Origin: Calliopsis andreniformis
Taxonomy: Eukaryota; Arthropoda; Insecta; Hymenoptera; Andrenidae
Direction: 5' to 3'
DNA length: 64,000 nucleotides
NCBI RefSeq assembly: GCF_051401765.1
Contig: NC_135066.1
Span: forward strand, 18,145,001-18,209,000
The notes beneath the pieces are model-generated. The model was not told the DNA's origin. It searched no databases and worked only from the letters and a program-made list of their open reading frames with translations. The position numbers and the translations under genes are program-made. Within the stretch, counting starts at the first letter, position 1; every line of letters begins with the position of its first letter. Below are positions 41,834 to 56,260 of the stretch, in pieces.

Positions 41834-44800
41834 GTAAGTACATTTTTTATTAACTTTTTATCTTGTTTAACAGTGGTGCTCGTGACAGAATAAAACTGGA
41901 ATATTTCTGGGTGCATAAAATTTTATATCTGTTCTCTATTTGGAGTTTCTGTAATGATTGCGAATAGCCATATTTGAGTGCTTGGCCAGCAATAGGCCGC
42001 CATCTTGGATCGTCAAACTTCAAAAGGAACCTATTGATAGCTTAATAAAAGATGGCGATTCAATATGAAAAAATACTTCAAAAATCTTATTTTCCTCGAT
42101 TCATTCTTTCACCTAGGATTGTTATATTTGTGATTCTACTACGGGTTCTACGACACCCCTTACGTTGCTCCAATTATGTAAGAGCACCGTAGAAGTATGA
42201 TAATAAAGTTTGCAACGTCGAGCATCTGGTATGCGCGTTGCAATCTGCATCGCTATTTTATTCTGTTACGATATCCACCGTGTAATCGCCGCGCGTATCG
42301 TGCGTGCACGCACGTACCACGTCACGTTTTTGACGTCATTCGCACGCGTCGGTGCGCGTGTAAACGCGCACTCTGCTGTGTGATCTCTGATTGGCTCGCT
42401 TCCAGTGCTCAATGAAACGTTCAACAAATTTTACTAACACCTAAACAACCCGTGGAACTTTCAACAAAGAATTAAGACAGAACAATATTTACATATGCGT
42501 CGTGGAAAGACACGATAAAACGTAATCTTTGCGAAACAATACGATAACATTTGCGTGTCAATATAAACAGGAGGAAATTTCTTGGAATTTTGCATGGGTA
42601 TATACATTTATTCGGCGAATAAAAGTTTTGATGTCAGAATATACGAATTTCAGTTATCAGTTAGCTGAATCTAAGATCGAAACTCATAAATTGTTCAGGA
42701 GGAGAAAGTTCGCGTCTGCTGAGGGGTCTCGCGATAACCTTGACTTGACCGACTTATCGTTTAACCTTGAAACTCGATCTGCCCCGTGCGCAGTCAACAT
42801 ATGTAGCCAGAGGCCGCTTTGATGTTTGATCAGTTGCAGGTTCTATCGTAAAACGCGCGCATCGCGAGTTCTCTCATTATTGTGCGCCGTTTACGTTGCC
42901 GACGATAAGACAGTGCAGCGTGGCCGACGTTCGATAAGATAAAGTCGTGTAATCTTGGCGAGCGAAATGCGAAGGGACTTTAAATTGGACATTATGTAAT
43001 TGCTGTCTTTTTTGCGTCTTCTCTGTTAGAAATGCTGTGTTTTTCCGATAGCATTTCGTAGGTCGTTTACATAAATGTGAAACGAAAAGATTAATTCGTT
43101 AGACAATTTTGGGCTCCCATAATTGGAATCGAATTTTTTTATGATTTGTTGGTGATAAGTGTTGAATGCAAAATATTTTTATCTATTAATGAATAGTGTT
43201 TTTTTTTTCTTTCCTTTTTTTGAGGTATCTGGAATTCTTATCTTGAATAGATAATTTTGAGATGACAGCTTCGACTGTCAGCCATATTGTGCGAAGCGCT
43301 CAACGCCACCTGCCAACTCTTTCTGACGTTGGAAAATTAATTGAACAGAGACTCGTAGCAGCGTGGAAAATTATTGCTAAATCGATTAACTTGTGACAGT
43401 TAGCAATTTGTTGTCTGTCATCGGAGGTTCTGTATGTTTCATTGTGCCCTATTCTTCTCTGGAATAGTAATTTACTTTTCGCTCTTTTTTTTAATATTCT
43501 TGTATCGATTCATGGATTTATTTGTTTGTAACATGCAATCCCCTTTATCTTTGTACAAAATCCATTCCGTTATCGGAGATTTTATCGCGGTTTGGAAATT
43601 GTATTACGATCCTCGAATAGATCGATTATTCGTTTCGTTAAAAGTCCAGTTAGAAACCTTTTCATCGTTGGACTCGTAAAATCATTTCATTAATAAATTA
43701 GTAATTCAAAGCGAGCAAATATCTTATCTCGAGAACACAAAAATACGATAAAAAGTTGACAAAACTTGTATAAATAAGTAGAGTGGATCAGGCTTTTAAA
43801 ACTACCTAACATCGGACTCTCCTGAGATGGGTTCTCCCTCCAGTTTTGAAAAATTTCAACTGAAGATTCACGAATAAACACGATCGTTCGTTCAGCGTCG
43901 CTCAGTCGGTAAAAGCGGAATGGAAACGTTGAAAATGAGCTCTTGGAGAACAGGGAGCCACTCTGCGTTCACTCGGTGGGTAATGAAGCGGGTGAACACA
44001 GCTGGTGGTATCTCAGTTTTCTAAGGGCGTTGGCGACCCGTTGAATTACCTGCTGCTCCCTATGTGGTGCTTCTGCGGAAGAACAACAGTGTCTTCGAGG
44101 TATGCCATCAAGAAGAATAAACCATAAAACCAAGAACTGCCCAAATCTCATCCGAAGAAGTGACCACCTCTAGGGTCGACGATTCTTGAAATCACAAAAG
44201 TACTGTACTGATTGGACAAAAAATTTATGGAGATAAGAAAGAAGACAATAATCTACACTTCAGAGAGAACACTCTGGCAGTATCCACACTGTGGAATCAG
44301 TACTCAGTCGGTACTTACAGGAGGGAGCAAGTGATCCAGGCCTCGCCAAGTCAGACACAGTACGAATCCATTCTTCTGTTTCAATAATGATCTTCAGTGT
44401 CCATATGTTTATTGTGATAGTGAATTAATCGAGTTGAAAAACCCTAAGAGTGGCGATAATCTTTCATCGCCTGATTAGCAGACAAGGAAGAGGAACCGCC
44501 CATGCATTTCGCGGTACGTCACAGACAGTTAGCCAATTTAATGCCTTTTAGTGCATACACGCCTTTCGATGGCGCGATTTCACCAAACAGGGGCGTGACA
44601 GCGGGAAAATGAATTATTGATCGAGGTTGCTGGAGGCTCCGTGATGGAGATATAGTTAATTCCAGCGTACCGAATAACGCGCAGGCACGCACGTTGCCAT
44701 AGCAGTGACGCATCCCCGAGTACGAGATTGACTATTGTCATCATGGCTTAATTGTCGTTCTTCTATTTTTTTAGCATTTCAAATTGGTCGAATCGTTCTT

Positions 44801-47800
44801 CTAATACTCTCAAATTAAATAATTCCAAAGTATTGTGAATATAGTAACGAGCTTATATCAAGGTAATATTCTACTATGTTAGAATTCAGATTAAAATAGT
44901 GTGCAGTGATTCGTCAATTTTTCGGGCCGTGGGGCGTTAGTGAGGCGTGCATGAAGTGCATGCGTGAACGTTCTGCATTTGAATTTACTCGGTGGCGCGC
45001 GGCGCACTAGGATGCGCCACAAGGTCGTCGGGGCTGTCAAAATCAGCTGACGCCCTGGCGACCAATCAGCTGATTCTCAAGACCCGCAGGAGGCACTTCC
45101 CTCCTTGCGTCAGCCTTAGGTATGCTTTAACTCTGTCTTCTTGGAAACATGCTTCACTTCTCTTACTCTCTTTATTATACACTCGCCAGTATCTTTTTTA
45201 CATTTAGTGAATTCTGTATTCAAATTAAATTTCTTGAGCGGTTTAAAAAGTTGATATTTGTCACATGAAAATTTCTCTTTTTAAAATAGAGAAGCTAATA
45301 ATTTATTATCTATATTTTCCTTCTATATTTAGCATTAACTAGTATAGTATTAAAATTACAAAAGTAAAGGTGTTAATATTCTTAAAGAGCCTAGTACCTC
45401 AACACTGAAGTTCCAATTAAACCAATCTTCTAGATTAATTTTTATATTGCAACCTTGCATACTACTGTCATTTACAATTCACTCAAGCATCCCTCGATAC
45501 ATGCATTAGGAGGCCATTGCAACACACTGAATGGTAATATCTCGAATGACATCATCCTCGCCATTATCACAATTAAACGTTCCGAACGAAATTAATCAAA
45601 CGTTCTCGTCGCAAGCCGTCGTCTACGTTTCAGCGTGGAAAATAATTCTGTTCGTTAGGTGGCTCGCTAATTACTAGCCACTGATGTAACTGGAATGTTG
45701 AAACCATGAAAACGGTAGCAACGCCGGAAGACGCATCACCGGCGATGTATCCCGCTGTAATAGCGCGCGTTTTAATGCGAGAAGTATCCAACTTGCTGAT
45801 AATTAACTGTTATCTTCGGTCAGGCACCGTGATAGAAAATACGGGCTCGAAATGATGCACAATGCACGCTGCATTTTCCATTATCTGCGCGCCGAACGCG
45901 ACAGACCGTGCAGATGCACTTTCGGTATTTTGATGATCATATCCCGATAGCGTAATGGAGGTAATTACCTTTATTGTTGGAGTCGGATCTTAATGAAATC
46001 TATCGACTGGTGTGTATGAGCAGTTCAAGATAAACCGTGGGAATGAATTATTCCTATTTTATTATTCTAAAATGTATGCTGCATTCTCTTGCTACGTTTT
46101 ATTTTTTTAATCGAATTCTTGAAGTCCTGATACGTTCCATGTGAAAGGTTTAACTGCAAAGAAACTTGGTATTTTTATGCAGAGAATGGAAGATTAGATA
46201 ATTGTTGTGGTTTTATAAGCAGTAGATAAAAATGCAGCTGCACTTTGGAACTGGTTGCATGCACACAAGCATCTTATGGTAATGGCGGAATACCGCGAAT
46301 ATGTGAAACTATTTAATTCAAGTTTATTACTGTTTTTATTGTTTTCTCGTCCATTTTTATAAGAATGCATAATACATTCTTTAATTCTTACGTGTTATTC
46401 ATAGCTTGCTATAATCTTGATTTAAATTCAGTTTGATGCATTTCTTATTCGAATTTATGAGAGTGTCGTTACTACTCTATAAATCTCTGCCTCCAATGAG
46501 TTGTTTGATAAAAATCTATTCAGTCGTTGTGTTGTAAGTTCGTATTATAGGCGTCGACAAATATGATCGACGTGTCACGATCGTGGGCGGACCATACGCA
46601 GCGTGTGCGTTCTTTATTCAAGGTCTGTCTGTGACTAAAGTCACGTTCCCACAAACCCTTCTCATGCGATATAATATAATACAAAACAGGAAATATATTT
46701 TTTAATTATATTTAAGACACAGATACAAGAAATGAACTTCTTCTGATTAAAATACTTAGTCCAAAGAACGTGTTAAGCCACGTTCCCACATGTGAAATTC
46801 ATTACATAAAAGTACAGTTAGTGTTCGAAAAAATTCTTCCTAAAAATAAAACTTATCTAAAATTCATCTCACTTCCATTCTATAGTTATTTTCTCTTGTG
46901 AACGCAGAAATAAAATTTCAAACATATCATAGACATTTGGGAAGTGAAATCGTGACTTAAGACTATGAAATATCGATCCAGCGTTATACCAGCAGGCTTT
47001 TTCTTACAATTTCTGCACATTTTTCAAAAAAATCTGTAGATATTTTAAAAGTCCCGCGTGAATTTTCTCTTGAACACGTCATCAGCTTTAGTGCTGCAGC
47101 AGAAGGCTCGAAACTCTCCGAGGACGTAAATATATCCGCACGATATATTTACGGCGGAAAATTTAACTGCCGCGTCATTCGACGTAGCGAGTTACGAGAA
47201 AACTTACGGGAAGGGGGAGAGGAGCGCGTAAAAATGTCGCGCGCTGTGGTCGCAAGGAGGGGCAGGGGAGGAAGAGGGAGGGTGGGGTACAGAGAAGGAA
47301 TTATGTAAGGCTCCCCACTGCTGCGACAGTAGAGTTGCGGCACACGCGTTTTTGGCAGGAAAAACGTTTTCTTTTGGCCTCCTAATCAGCACCCTAATCT
47401 GATCTCTGAAATTTAAAGTTACATCTCTAAATTATGATAAATAAAGTAGGCTTTCTTCTTTCTTTATCCGATAAATAATTTGTATAAAACTTGAGAAGAA
47501 AACGAAATTGTAGGAGAAATCATCAATGACATTACTCTAAATACTATACATCTGAAGAAATAGCAGTATTAGTGATTCGTAAGGCTGATGCAATTACACA
47601 CAACGTCAGATCAGTACCAAGATTAACCTTGATTATCAATATCAGTATCATCATATAAATATCATTATATAAACATTACCGTAAAGAGTCTTAAAAGGGA
47701 GCTTCCTTTTTTTCTCAAAACCTGTATGGATGTTTACGTCTCAATCATGATTGCAAACAGTGGATCAAAGTATAGTAGTGCTCTTCTCGTAGCAGCGTTA

Positions 47801-49304
47801 CGTATGCTACTGGTCAACTCGTAGCCTTGTACTTTAGAGGCTTTATAGACGGGGTTACACGTAGACGCTTCAGAAGAGCAGAAGGAGGAAGGGAATGCAT
47901 CGTCACGTAATACAAGCATTATGCAATCCGCTACCGTCAACGAGTATACTAACAGCTGATCTTTTTCAGCTGCGCTAGAATCTTCCGCATTTACTTTACA
48001 GGCAGAGCTTTTTCCTTTTGATAGAATTTTATTTTACTAAAAGAATCGATTCTTGCGAAGGAAAGATGGATGATGCAGTGACCTGCTAAAACGCAGAACC
48101 AATTTTATTTCTATGCATTTTGGTGTAGGTAGAGGTGTACTGTGCATTTCTGCTTTTGATATTTCAATTCAGAAATTTCATGTGTCTGGTTATCTAGACA
48201 CATTCTGGAGTTGATAAAGCTTTGCTTACCATTCAACCGCAACCTGAGTGCATTTTGATTATATCCGAAGTTCATCTTGTGTATTCAGTATTAAGGTAAC
48301 TAGGTTCAGGCTCTGTGGAGTCCAGGACACTCGAAGTAGGTCAACCTCCCTCTACTCTTAGGGGCAGAACCTATCTACAAAATTAGCTTCAAAAGTAGCG
48401 AAAAGCCCACCTCTGCCACCTTTTCCTTCTAAGTTCCAATCTTGTCTCTTTTTCTCGAATCTCAGCTGTGTACAGTGTTCTCATGAACTCCACCCAACTT
48501 CGAAACTTCTCGACAACATAGTTAATATCATTGTCTCATTCAGCAGAACTCTCCACGAGTCGGGAGTTATTTTACGGGTGCAGATCCATCCAGCACCCAC
48601 GTAGCTCGAGTTAGTTGCGTTGACGTCACACGCGGTGTAGAAGAGGACGTTCGCGAAGTTACTCGATTACGGTTACATTAATCCGTATTCCAAACTGGTA
48701 TGATTCTGAATCCCACACCTCACTGTCTAGTTAGGGAGACTCTAATTCCACCATGGATGCACTATATTTTGTTCGACCTGACGCTCTTGTAAACCAGTCC
48801 CTCGATTCAGACACAGAATTATTCCGATAATCGAATCAGCCGTTTTTCGTTAACGATCTAGGTCAACGACGATATCGACGAAAATGATTCATTTGTTTCC
48901 ACAACCTCGATACACGCTCGTTCGTTTCCTAATATTTCCTTTTTGTACGTGGCAATCGATAACGACACACACGAATCCCTTTGTCTGGATAGAGAGAAAA
49001 GGAGCACGCGATACCCTCGGAACAAATTTCCTTTTCGCGCCTTTGTTCATACAGAAGTGTGTCACCTGCTGCACGATTGACCCTTGCAGTTGACTTCGGT
49101 TTTACTGCTGGGGAGCTGATTGGGTTTGAAGACAGGAAATCGCTTGTCTACTCATGTTTCTGTTTCTATTACGCAGCTATGAATTCTTATTTAAATTATG
49201 TTCCAATCTGTTCTTTAAATTCTGGCCTATTCACTAATATTTCTGTAAAATCTTAAAAAAATTTTTTCAAGACAAAATATAATTTTTTGTAGAAAGAACA
49301 TACG

Positions 49305-49380
49305 ATGAAACTTCGATCCGTGAAATTTAAAGGGATCTTCAATTTTAAGAGCTACGACTTGTAATACAGTGCAGTAATAC
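49305..49380. repeat. Inverted repeat, left arm
   Basis: ATGAAACTT.GATCC.TGAAATTTAAAGGGAT.TTCAATTTTAAGAGCTACGAC in this arm is the near-exact reverse complement of 50385-50456. About 57 bp of high identity is followed by weaker similarity. Confidence 0.8.
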
Positions 49381-50177
49381 AAATTGCACCGCCTCATGTG
49401 TTCTCCTATCTCTCCACCACATAAAATAGAATTTTATACATAGAAAATAAGGCCATCTTAGAATCTTCTCTTCGACAATTTTTGTATTCTGATCACCAAC
49501 CTAGAATACCTGGTCAGAATTATCGCGTTTGCCACGTCTCCAAGTCACAAGGTTATTACTAATTTCCGATAAAGTGGTATTAGTCATACAGTTCCGTAAT
49601 TCCATTGCATAATGATGTAAACCTCGTTGACCGTTTTGGCGAAGCTGAAGCGAATAATGCATAATGCATGGGGATCGACGTGTGTCGAACGCATAGCCAC
49701 GATTTTCCAAGCGCGATAACTTCCTTCGGCTGCTCCAGCTTCCGGAGGCCGACATTCGCAAGCTCCTGGCCAGTTGTTCCCGGACACGAGACCCAGGCTC
49801 TCTGGTTCCCAGGGGTGACCCAGTTTCGTTTATCCCCTCACGGTCGGCCAGCACCTGCCTGGCGAATCTCCACCACACCTACGTTGCTGCTTGTGCCATC
49901 TACACAGATCCGCCAGCCTTTCCGGATTCAGCTCGCGCTCTGTGTCCCCCACCTGCGCACCCCTCGAGCCCCTTTCAATTGCCTCCTGTTGCTTCCACCG
50001 TGACCTGTTTGCGAGCATGGTGCACCGATAGATGAGGACGGACGAGATTGATATTTCTTTTGAATTGCGAAGACAGATTTCTTTGAAAGACTGGAAGAAT
50101 AATGAAAATTTTCTAGTGAAATGAGTCAAAGGGTCTCAAACTCTTGGTTTCTTTTTAGAAGTTTATTTAATTTTCTA

Positions 50178-50388
50178 GCTGAGAGCCAACGTGACCCAAA
50201 TCCCTTTTTGTTACTTTCCAGGGGAACCAAGGAACAAATGCTATTACGCATTTTTTAACGCAGTATTTGAAATAATTTATGCTATTAAATTTCTTTCATT
50301 TATGACGTGACTTAACCAAATTCCTGTTATTCTAATAAAATGAAGAAAAAGTAAAAAAAAGTGGACTTGGGTTAGTGTGGCTCTCAAG
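50178..50388. mobile_element. Foldback (MITE-like) element of about 210 bp
   Basis: CTGAGAGCCAACGTGACCCA (50179-50198) and its continuation up to about 50217 match the reverse complement of 50342-50387 (CTTGAGAGCCACACTAACCC on the reverse strand), with an approximately 125-bp AT-rich loop. There is no coding capacity. No target-site duplication is clear. Confidence 0.5.
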
Positions 50389-50456
50389 TACAGTATTCAC
50401 AGGTCGTAGCTCTTAAAATTGAAAATCCCTTTAAATTTCGTGGATTAAAGTTTCAT
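50385..50456. repeat. Inverted repeat, right arm
   Basis: Partner of 49305-49380. The shared core GTAGCTCTTAAAATTGAAAA lies at 50406-50425. It abuts the foldback element at 50178-50388, so the two may form one composite element. Confidence 0.8.
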
Positions 50457-53039
50457 ATCTCTTCTTATAAGTATAAACCTTTAACTCCTTTTTCCTTGGA
50501 TCACGATTTTCAATTTTTACTCGTTCCACTCACTTGCTCACCTAATCCCCCGTTGTTTTCCTAACCTGGACTCACTCCCACACGCGTTATGGAACATACA
50601 CGTGTATCCAGACGCACGTTCTCTCTGTCCCTCGGCTCAATTTCCTGATGCATGGTCGCACGCGCACCCTCGCCAGGATCTCTCCTGGGAAAAGGTCAGA
50701 CAGTCAGAGGCCAACCTACGTCGCGAAATTGGGTCAACCCCTGACAGCCGCTCGTGCATGTCCTCCCCTGCCTCTGAGGCCTGAAGAGGATTGCAGGGGT
50801 TTAGGGGCGCGTGGGAGTGGACTATGGTGGTGGGAATAAATGGTTTACCTCTAGGACTGGAATTTTATGAGAAATGAAAAAGGAAAATAGCAACAGGATT
50901 GAGTACTAAATATGCTTGCATTTTGTAAGGCTAAAATCATTCTAATTTTCTTTCCTCCATTTTGTTTATTTGTAATTGATGTACTCATCTGATTAGAGGG
51001 GTGAATTCGTGTATGTTGTAGGTTCGATACAGATTAAACGATTCGTCGATACTTTATCATTTATTCAGGCGAATGAAGGCGCAGGCGGGGCTGTCCTTGG
51101 CCCTATTACCGACGAGCAAACACTGGCGCCCTTAATATGCCCCAAGGTTGAACCCCGTTAGTGTAAAGACGCGTCCCTTCTGCGCGCAATAAGTAAAAGC
51201 TGATTACCCCTCGATCGATAGTGTCTCTGCTTCCTTCTTCTCCTTCAACCGCTCCATCCTCCCTTGGGTAATAATTACGTTTCGTGCTGATTCACTGAAT
51301 CTCGTGTTCTCTGGATGCTCTCTCGTCCAGCGTTTCGAAAATTTCCATGGATATTCTCCTCTCGAGGAACTTCTTTTTAACGAGATTCCTCCGCGATTCC
51401 TCAGCACCCCTTATTCTCATCTCAATGAATAAAAGCTCTGGGAGCCAAAGCAAATAGGGGTGGAGGCTTGTGGGTGTTTAGATTTGCATTCAGGGATGCA
51501 ATTTGCCCTAGCGCTAATAATAAAAATGAATGGTGAGAGATCTCGTCTCGGCGCGAGAATGTATTTGAACGACGAGGAGTGTTTGATTTGAGGGTGAATC
51601 GGTGAAACAGAGGGGGTGGAAGTCGGCCCTCGAACACGGGAAAACGTTCGAGAGCTCGATCGCCCGTCGCTATTGACTGGGAAGGTCCACCCCCGCTTCC
51701 AGATGAGATTACAAGTGAAAGGAGGGGAACGCGGGGTGGCATCACTGACGTCATTCCGTGGATCTGCGTAATGCTATATAGCGGTGAGATAGAGGGATTA
51801 AAGAGCGTGAGAGATTAAAGGAAATTATTCGCATGTGAGATTATTCAGGTGGAGAAGTGAAGTGAATATTTACAAGGATAAAACTGAATATTCTATGCAC
51901 AGAAAAATTGAGGAAAGCAGAAGAAAAAAAAGCAAGTAGATCTTAACATTGCAATTAGTAAAACTTATTTTCAGAATTATTCTTAGGGCTACAAAATTTG
52001 TTAAAATGAACTTCAGAATTTTTCAACCCCAATTTATTCTGTAATAATTTTGTACACTGGAAATAGCAGAGCTAGAATCTTTTCAAGGTATTTTCCTTGG
52101 CTCGTACAACGCAATATTACATAATATTATATAATCAGCGTTCTTGACATTCGTTACGTTAGAGATGTCTTTCTGGCACAGATTTAAACGATAAAATACA
52201 GATTTCCCTTCGAAGCGCTGCGATAATCGACAAGGTTGACCCGCTTCTTCTGTTAAAGTAGTAGGCGCCCCACAAATTTCGAGAACTCATAAACGCCAAT
52301 CATCGGATTGTATCCCAGCTAGAAATTAAGGTCAAGTTAAGCAAAGCATTATAGGTTCTCGAGCCCTTGCCGCTTCCTGGATGGGGGTTGAAACAGGCCT
52401 GTTAGTCGGCTGCCAATCGCAGCTTGCCCGCTCGATCCAATTACTCGACCTGTCGGTCGTACTCGAGAGCACGCCGAGTTACTCTGTTTCACACGTACAG
52501 GCTGACAAGAAATCGTGGGAAAGTGTTATGCGGGATGTTAAATGATTTGCTATATATATAGAGTAACATCAATAATTCTTCGCAGAAATATGCAGGTAAT
52601 CTAGTCTCTACTATTCGTATTTATAGAACAGCATGTAGGGAAAGTTACTACTCCGGAGCAATACAAATGGACCTTCATAGTGTGCTTTTTTAATCCCTTT
52701 TATAGTACTCTACCAATTTTAACTAGTAAGTCCAGTTTGTATAAGCAGTCCCAAATTTCAAGGATCAAATAATATCAACATTATCTATGAGATAAAACTG
52801 TATGCCACATTTAAAGAAAAATTCAGTTTAATTTAAATAGAGTCTATTAGAAATGTATACCTTATTTTATCTGATAGTCAGAGATAGTTCATGTTTAGCA
52901 TCAAGGAAATTTTCTACTTTGAAACACCCTGTAACAAATCCCTCACTAGAATATATAGGTCATTCAAATTGATCGCGAAATTCAAGTCCCATAAAACAGC
53001 TTCCCTCGATTGGTCATATTACCAGGTCTATAATCCGAT

Positions 53040-53530
53040 TGGTTCCCATTTCACTGTCCCCCACCAGTCCACCCGGTGCCTCTGTCTAAACGCGCGCATC
53101 GAATAAGTGCGCGCTACGGTACGCTTCGTTTCGCCTCCGACTCCTTTTTACCGTTTCCCATCGTCGCTCCGTGTGTTTCACTAGCTCGCGTTTCCGCGTC
53201 GTTTCGTCCACGCTCTGACGCGTTTATCGCGCGTGCTAGAGCCGTGACATTGAGACGAAGCGCGTGTGTAACAATTCTTCCGGACTTTCGTGGTTAAAGA
53301 GAGAGAGAGAGGAGGATAATCGAGCGTGCCATAGCTGACGGCGGTCGGTCGCTCGTTCCTGGGGCCACGTGTTGCTTCGACTCCGCTCGTTCCCCTTCGG
53401 TCGTCCTCGGCTCTGCCCGCCTACCAAGTAGAGAAGTTCGATTCGTGGTCAGACAGGGCGACGCGCGCGGCTTTCGAGGCGCGCACTGCGACGCTTTTTT
53501 TAGACACGCTGCGAGGCCCATGGGGGGATA
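53040..53530. promoter_or_regulatory. CpG-rich island with a GA tract
   Basis: GC-rich island with CGCGCG words, a GAGAGAGAGAGA tract at about 53299-53312 (GAGA-factor-type) and no recognised coding sequence. The short frames on both strands look like composition artefacts. Confidence 0.35.
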
Positions 53531-55279
53531 ATTCGTTGTTTACGAAGTCTAAGGGAAATATTATTTGCTCCTCCCATTACGGCGCACTGTTAATTAAGAG
53601 TAGGACACTGCTATTGTTTCGCGACGGTAATTGGATCTTCGGTAGGAATTTAATTGCCGACTTGACCAGCGGTGCGCGAAACTGCGCCGTCGCGCACTTT
53701 TGCTGGGGACTTTTGAATTAAGTACTTGGAGAAAAAAGTTTATGCACTCTTCAGAGAAATTAAGTAATTATGGAATTGTTAGTTGGGTGAGCAATATCTC
53801 TTTTAGCATGCTGAAAAGTGTTCTATAGAATTATTTTTTTATTATCGAAGGTAATTTAATTTCGAATTGTCTATGCGCTCTGCATAGTGTTTAGTGACCG
53901 TGGCACAGCTTATTTTCTTTGATTAATCAGAAATAAACAATTTTTCTTGACTGCCTGATTCACCACCACGAGATGAAATATATTCTAGACTATATTAGAT
54001 TCTTGGTCGATGTTATTAATTTTAGACTCGAGCAAACCGGTAACAGCGTTCTTTTACGCTATCATTAACGATCACCGAATTCTTTCATATCAAGACCGAG
54101 CCAACTGCGCACCTCGAGGCTCTTGCATCCGAGCCAAACTTCGAAGCAATTTTACACCTGAGACAATGTTCGCTTTATGACGAACTTGCGCAGGCAAAAG
54201 TGCCACTCCCCCACATTTTTCAACGCGTCCTCGAGCAATTGGCAGCGATATTGGTCCTCGTATTATCTCATCGAATGGAATTAATCTTCCTAGCACTTGT
54301 CCTCTCGCGGATTTCAATCGCTCCGCGCTAGTCCCTCTTAATCAAACGAGTAATATTGCTATACATTGGTCGATTAATATCGTCATATGTACATATGAAT
54401 AGCCTCGACACAATACGTGCTTTGAAGGTGATCGATTGCCCCAATAATACAGATCTCGCCCGGTGATTGACAGTGTCTAATTTTAGATTTGTGGTACAAG
54501 CTTGCCTCGGCTTTGTACCTGAGACAGAACCACAGGCTGGGACCCCGTGGCAGGCGAATCGTTGAACCGTGATTTCAGGTAACTTTCGATATTTCCAAAT
54601 TCGTGGGTTGAATCGAGGTTTGTCGGTTGTTGGAAAATTGGCATGCATTAGTTATGGGTAGTTTGAACTCGAAACTGAGGAGACTGGGCCTACTAGACTG
54701 CTTGACCACGGGCAAATTTTGTTCAGTGGAGTTCATTTGACACTGTGGTTGGTCAGGGAGGAACTTTTACGTAGAATTTGGATAGTTAAAATAGATTTTC
54801 CATTTCAGTGGAATTGTTTAGAACGAAATTTCAGCTTGCTGAATTCTATTGTACTTAGGTCTGAAAAAAGAGGTTCTAATTATACGGTAATAGATTCGAC
54901 GTAGACCACTTTGGAACAGTGAAACCTGATTGGGCTAGGAGTTACTGACCCCGCGTACCCTTAAACCTTCCTTGAAAGTCGGGAAATGAAACTTCTCGGC
55001 GACCCAATTTCCAGTCTTCAACATCTCTCAACCCAATCAATCTTCACCTCCCTTCAAGACCTCGCCAAACGGTTTCCTCAAAGAATCCTAATTTAACCTC
55101 CAAGTGTCTCCAGAGTTCCCCAGGAGCTTCATTAGAAATCAACCTTAACATTCACCCCATCCCAACCCCTCAAACTCACAGAAATCCATAATCTCGAACA
55201 CTCTAATAATCCTAACTTCCCATTTAATCTCCACCCAGTAACTTTTCTCTCCGCAAATCTTCTGCCGTCTTCACGTAAA

Positions 55280-56260
55280 GTACGATCATCCGCGGCTTAC
55301 ATAATCTCCCGCCTCACGAGCGTTGGTCAAATATATTCGCCGGCCATATTGGTGTCTCGCCTGTATCGAATCCAATGGAAGGGTCCGTCCCCGGTTCTCG
55401 ACAATAATCGACTCCCGACGATCCATGATGGGTGGGTGGTGTTACAGCGTCGTGGATGTTGGTGCTGCGAGGAAGCGTTGAGGTAGAGAGGGGGAGGGAT
55501 CGTGAAAGAGGAGGTAGAAGAGGTGCCTTCTATAAGCCCCCTCCAGTTACGACTTGGAGGCGTAGAGAGCGAGAGAGAGGAGGTAGTCGAGGAAAAGAGG
55601 GGTGTAGCATGTTGAGAGGGGAGAGGAGAGCAGGACAGGGACAAACGGGCCGCGACCGAGAAAACGACGCAGGAGCGCGCAGGTGCGCTTTTCTCGCGTG
55701 ATGCGTTGTTCCACGGAGGGAGAGGAAAGAGAGAGAGAGAGTGAGTGGATTCGAAGAGGGACACCTTAAGGCGCGTTTGCATAGCGTCGAGCTGCGGCGA
55801 CGGTCCTTCCACGTCGCTTTTCTTCCTCGCTCCCTCTCTCTTTCTCCCCCTCAACGATTCTTTCGGGACGCTCTGACGATCGGTCACCATCGTGTCCGTC
55901 GCGATAGCGTGTCGGTTGTCGCGTCGTTAAGTGTGCACCCGCTTTAGTCCGGTTTTCGTCGCGGCCGCGACCCGTTGCGCTGTGCCGTGTGCGCACCGAG
56001 TCCCTCGCGATGACGAGAGTGACACCGCGCGACCGGCGGAGCGTTTAGTGGTGGTGAAAAGAGGAGTCTGTTTTGCTGGCAGAGTGTTCGTTCTAAGATT
56101 AAGTCGGCCCAGGTGGACGGAGGGAACCTGGCAAAGGAGGCTGCTGGTCGCTCTGCTCTTTATCTTGCCGCCGCTACCCCCTCCCCTTATCTTTTTTCTT
56201 CCCCTCTGCGTCTTCCTTCGCGCTTGCCAACTTCTTTGAAGCGAGTTTGCGCCTCCCCTC
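55280..56260. promoter_or_regulatory. CpG- and GA-rich island
   Basis: The segment at about 55430-55760 is purine-rich on the + strand, with a GA microsatellite at about 55727-55741. It is followed by a CpG-rich block to 56060 and a C/T-rich block. TGACGTCA lies just downstream at 56580-56587. It is promoter-like, and no product is recognised. The long open frame on the - strand here has GC-driven composition and no family resemblance. Confidence 0.35.

Noticed and set aside
53450..53500. CAGGGCGACGCGCGCGGCTTT reads RQGDARGF, like the missing RPB8 LQGD...GF motif
   Set aside because: The residues before and after do not match RPB8 (no SAYVS.GGLLMR before it), and there is no acceptor at the right place. 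Coincidence in a CpG island.
54656..54740. ATG frame reading MGSLNSKLRRLGLLDC, with a myristoylation-like start
   Set aside because: Stops after 28 codons with no donor site that would extend it. No known protein starts this way to my knowledge.
55327..55890. 187-codon - strand frame in a GA-rich island
   Set aside because: Ser/Pro/Leu-rich translation of a GA/CT tract. No ATG-supported conserved domain.
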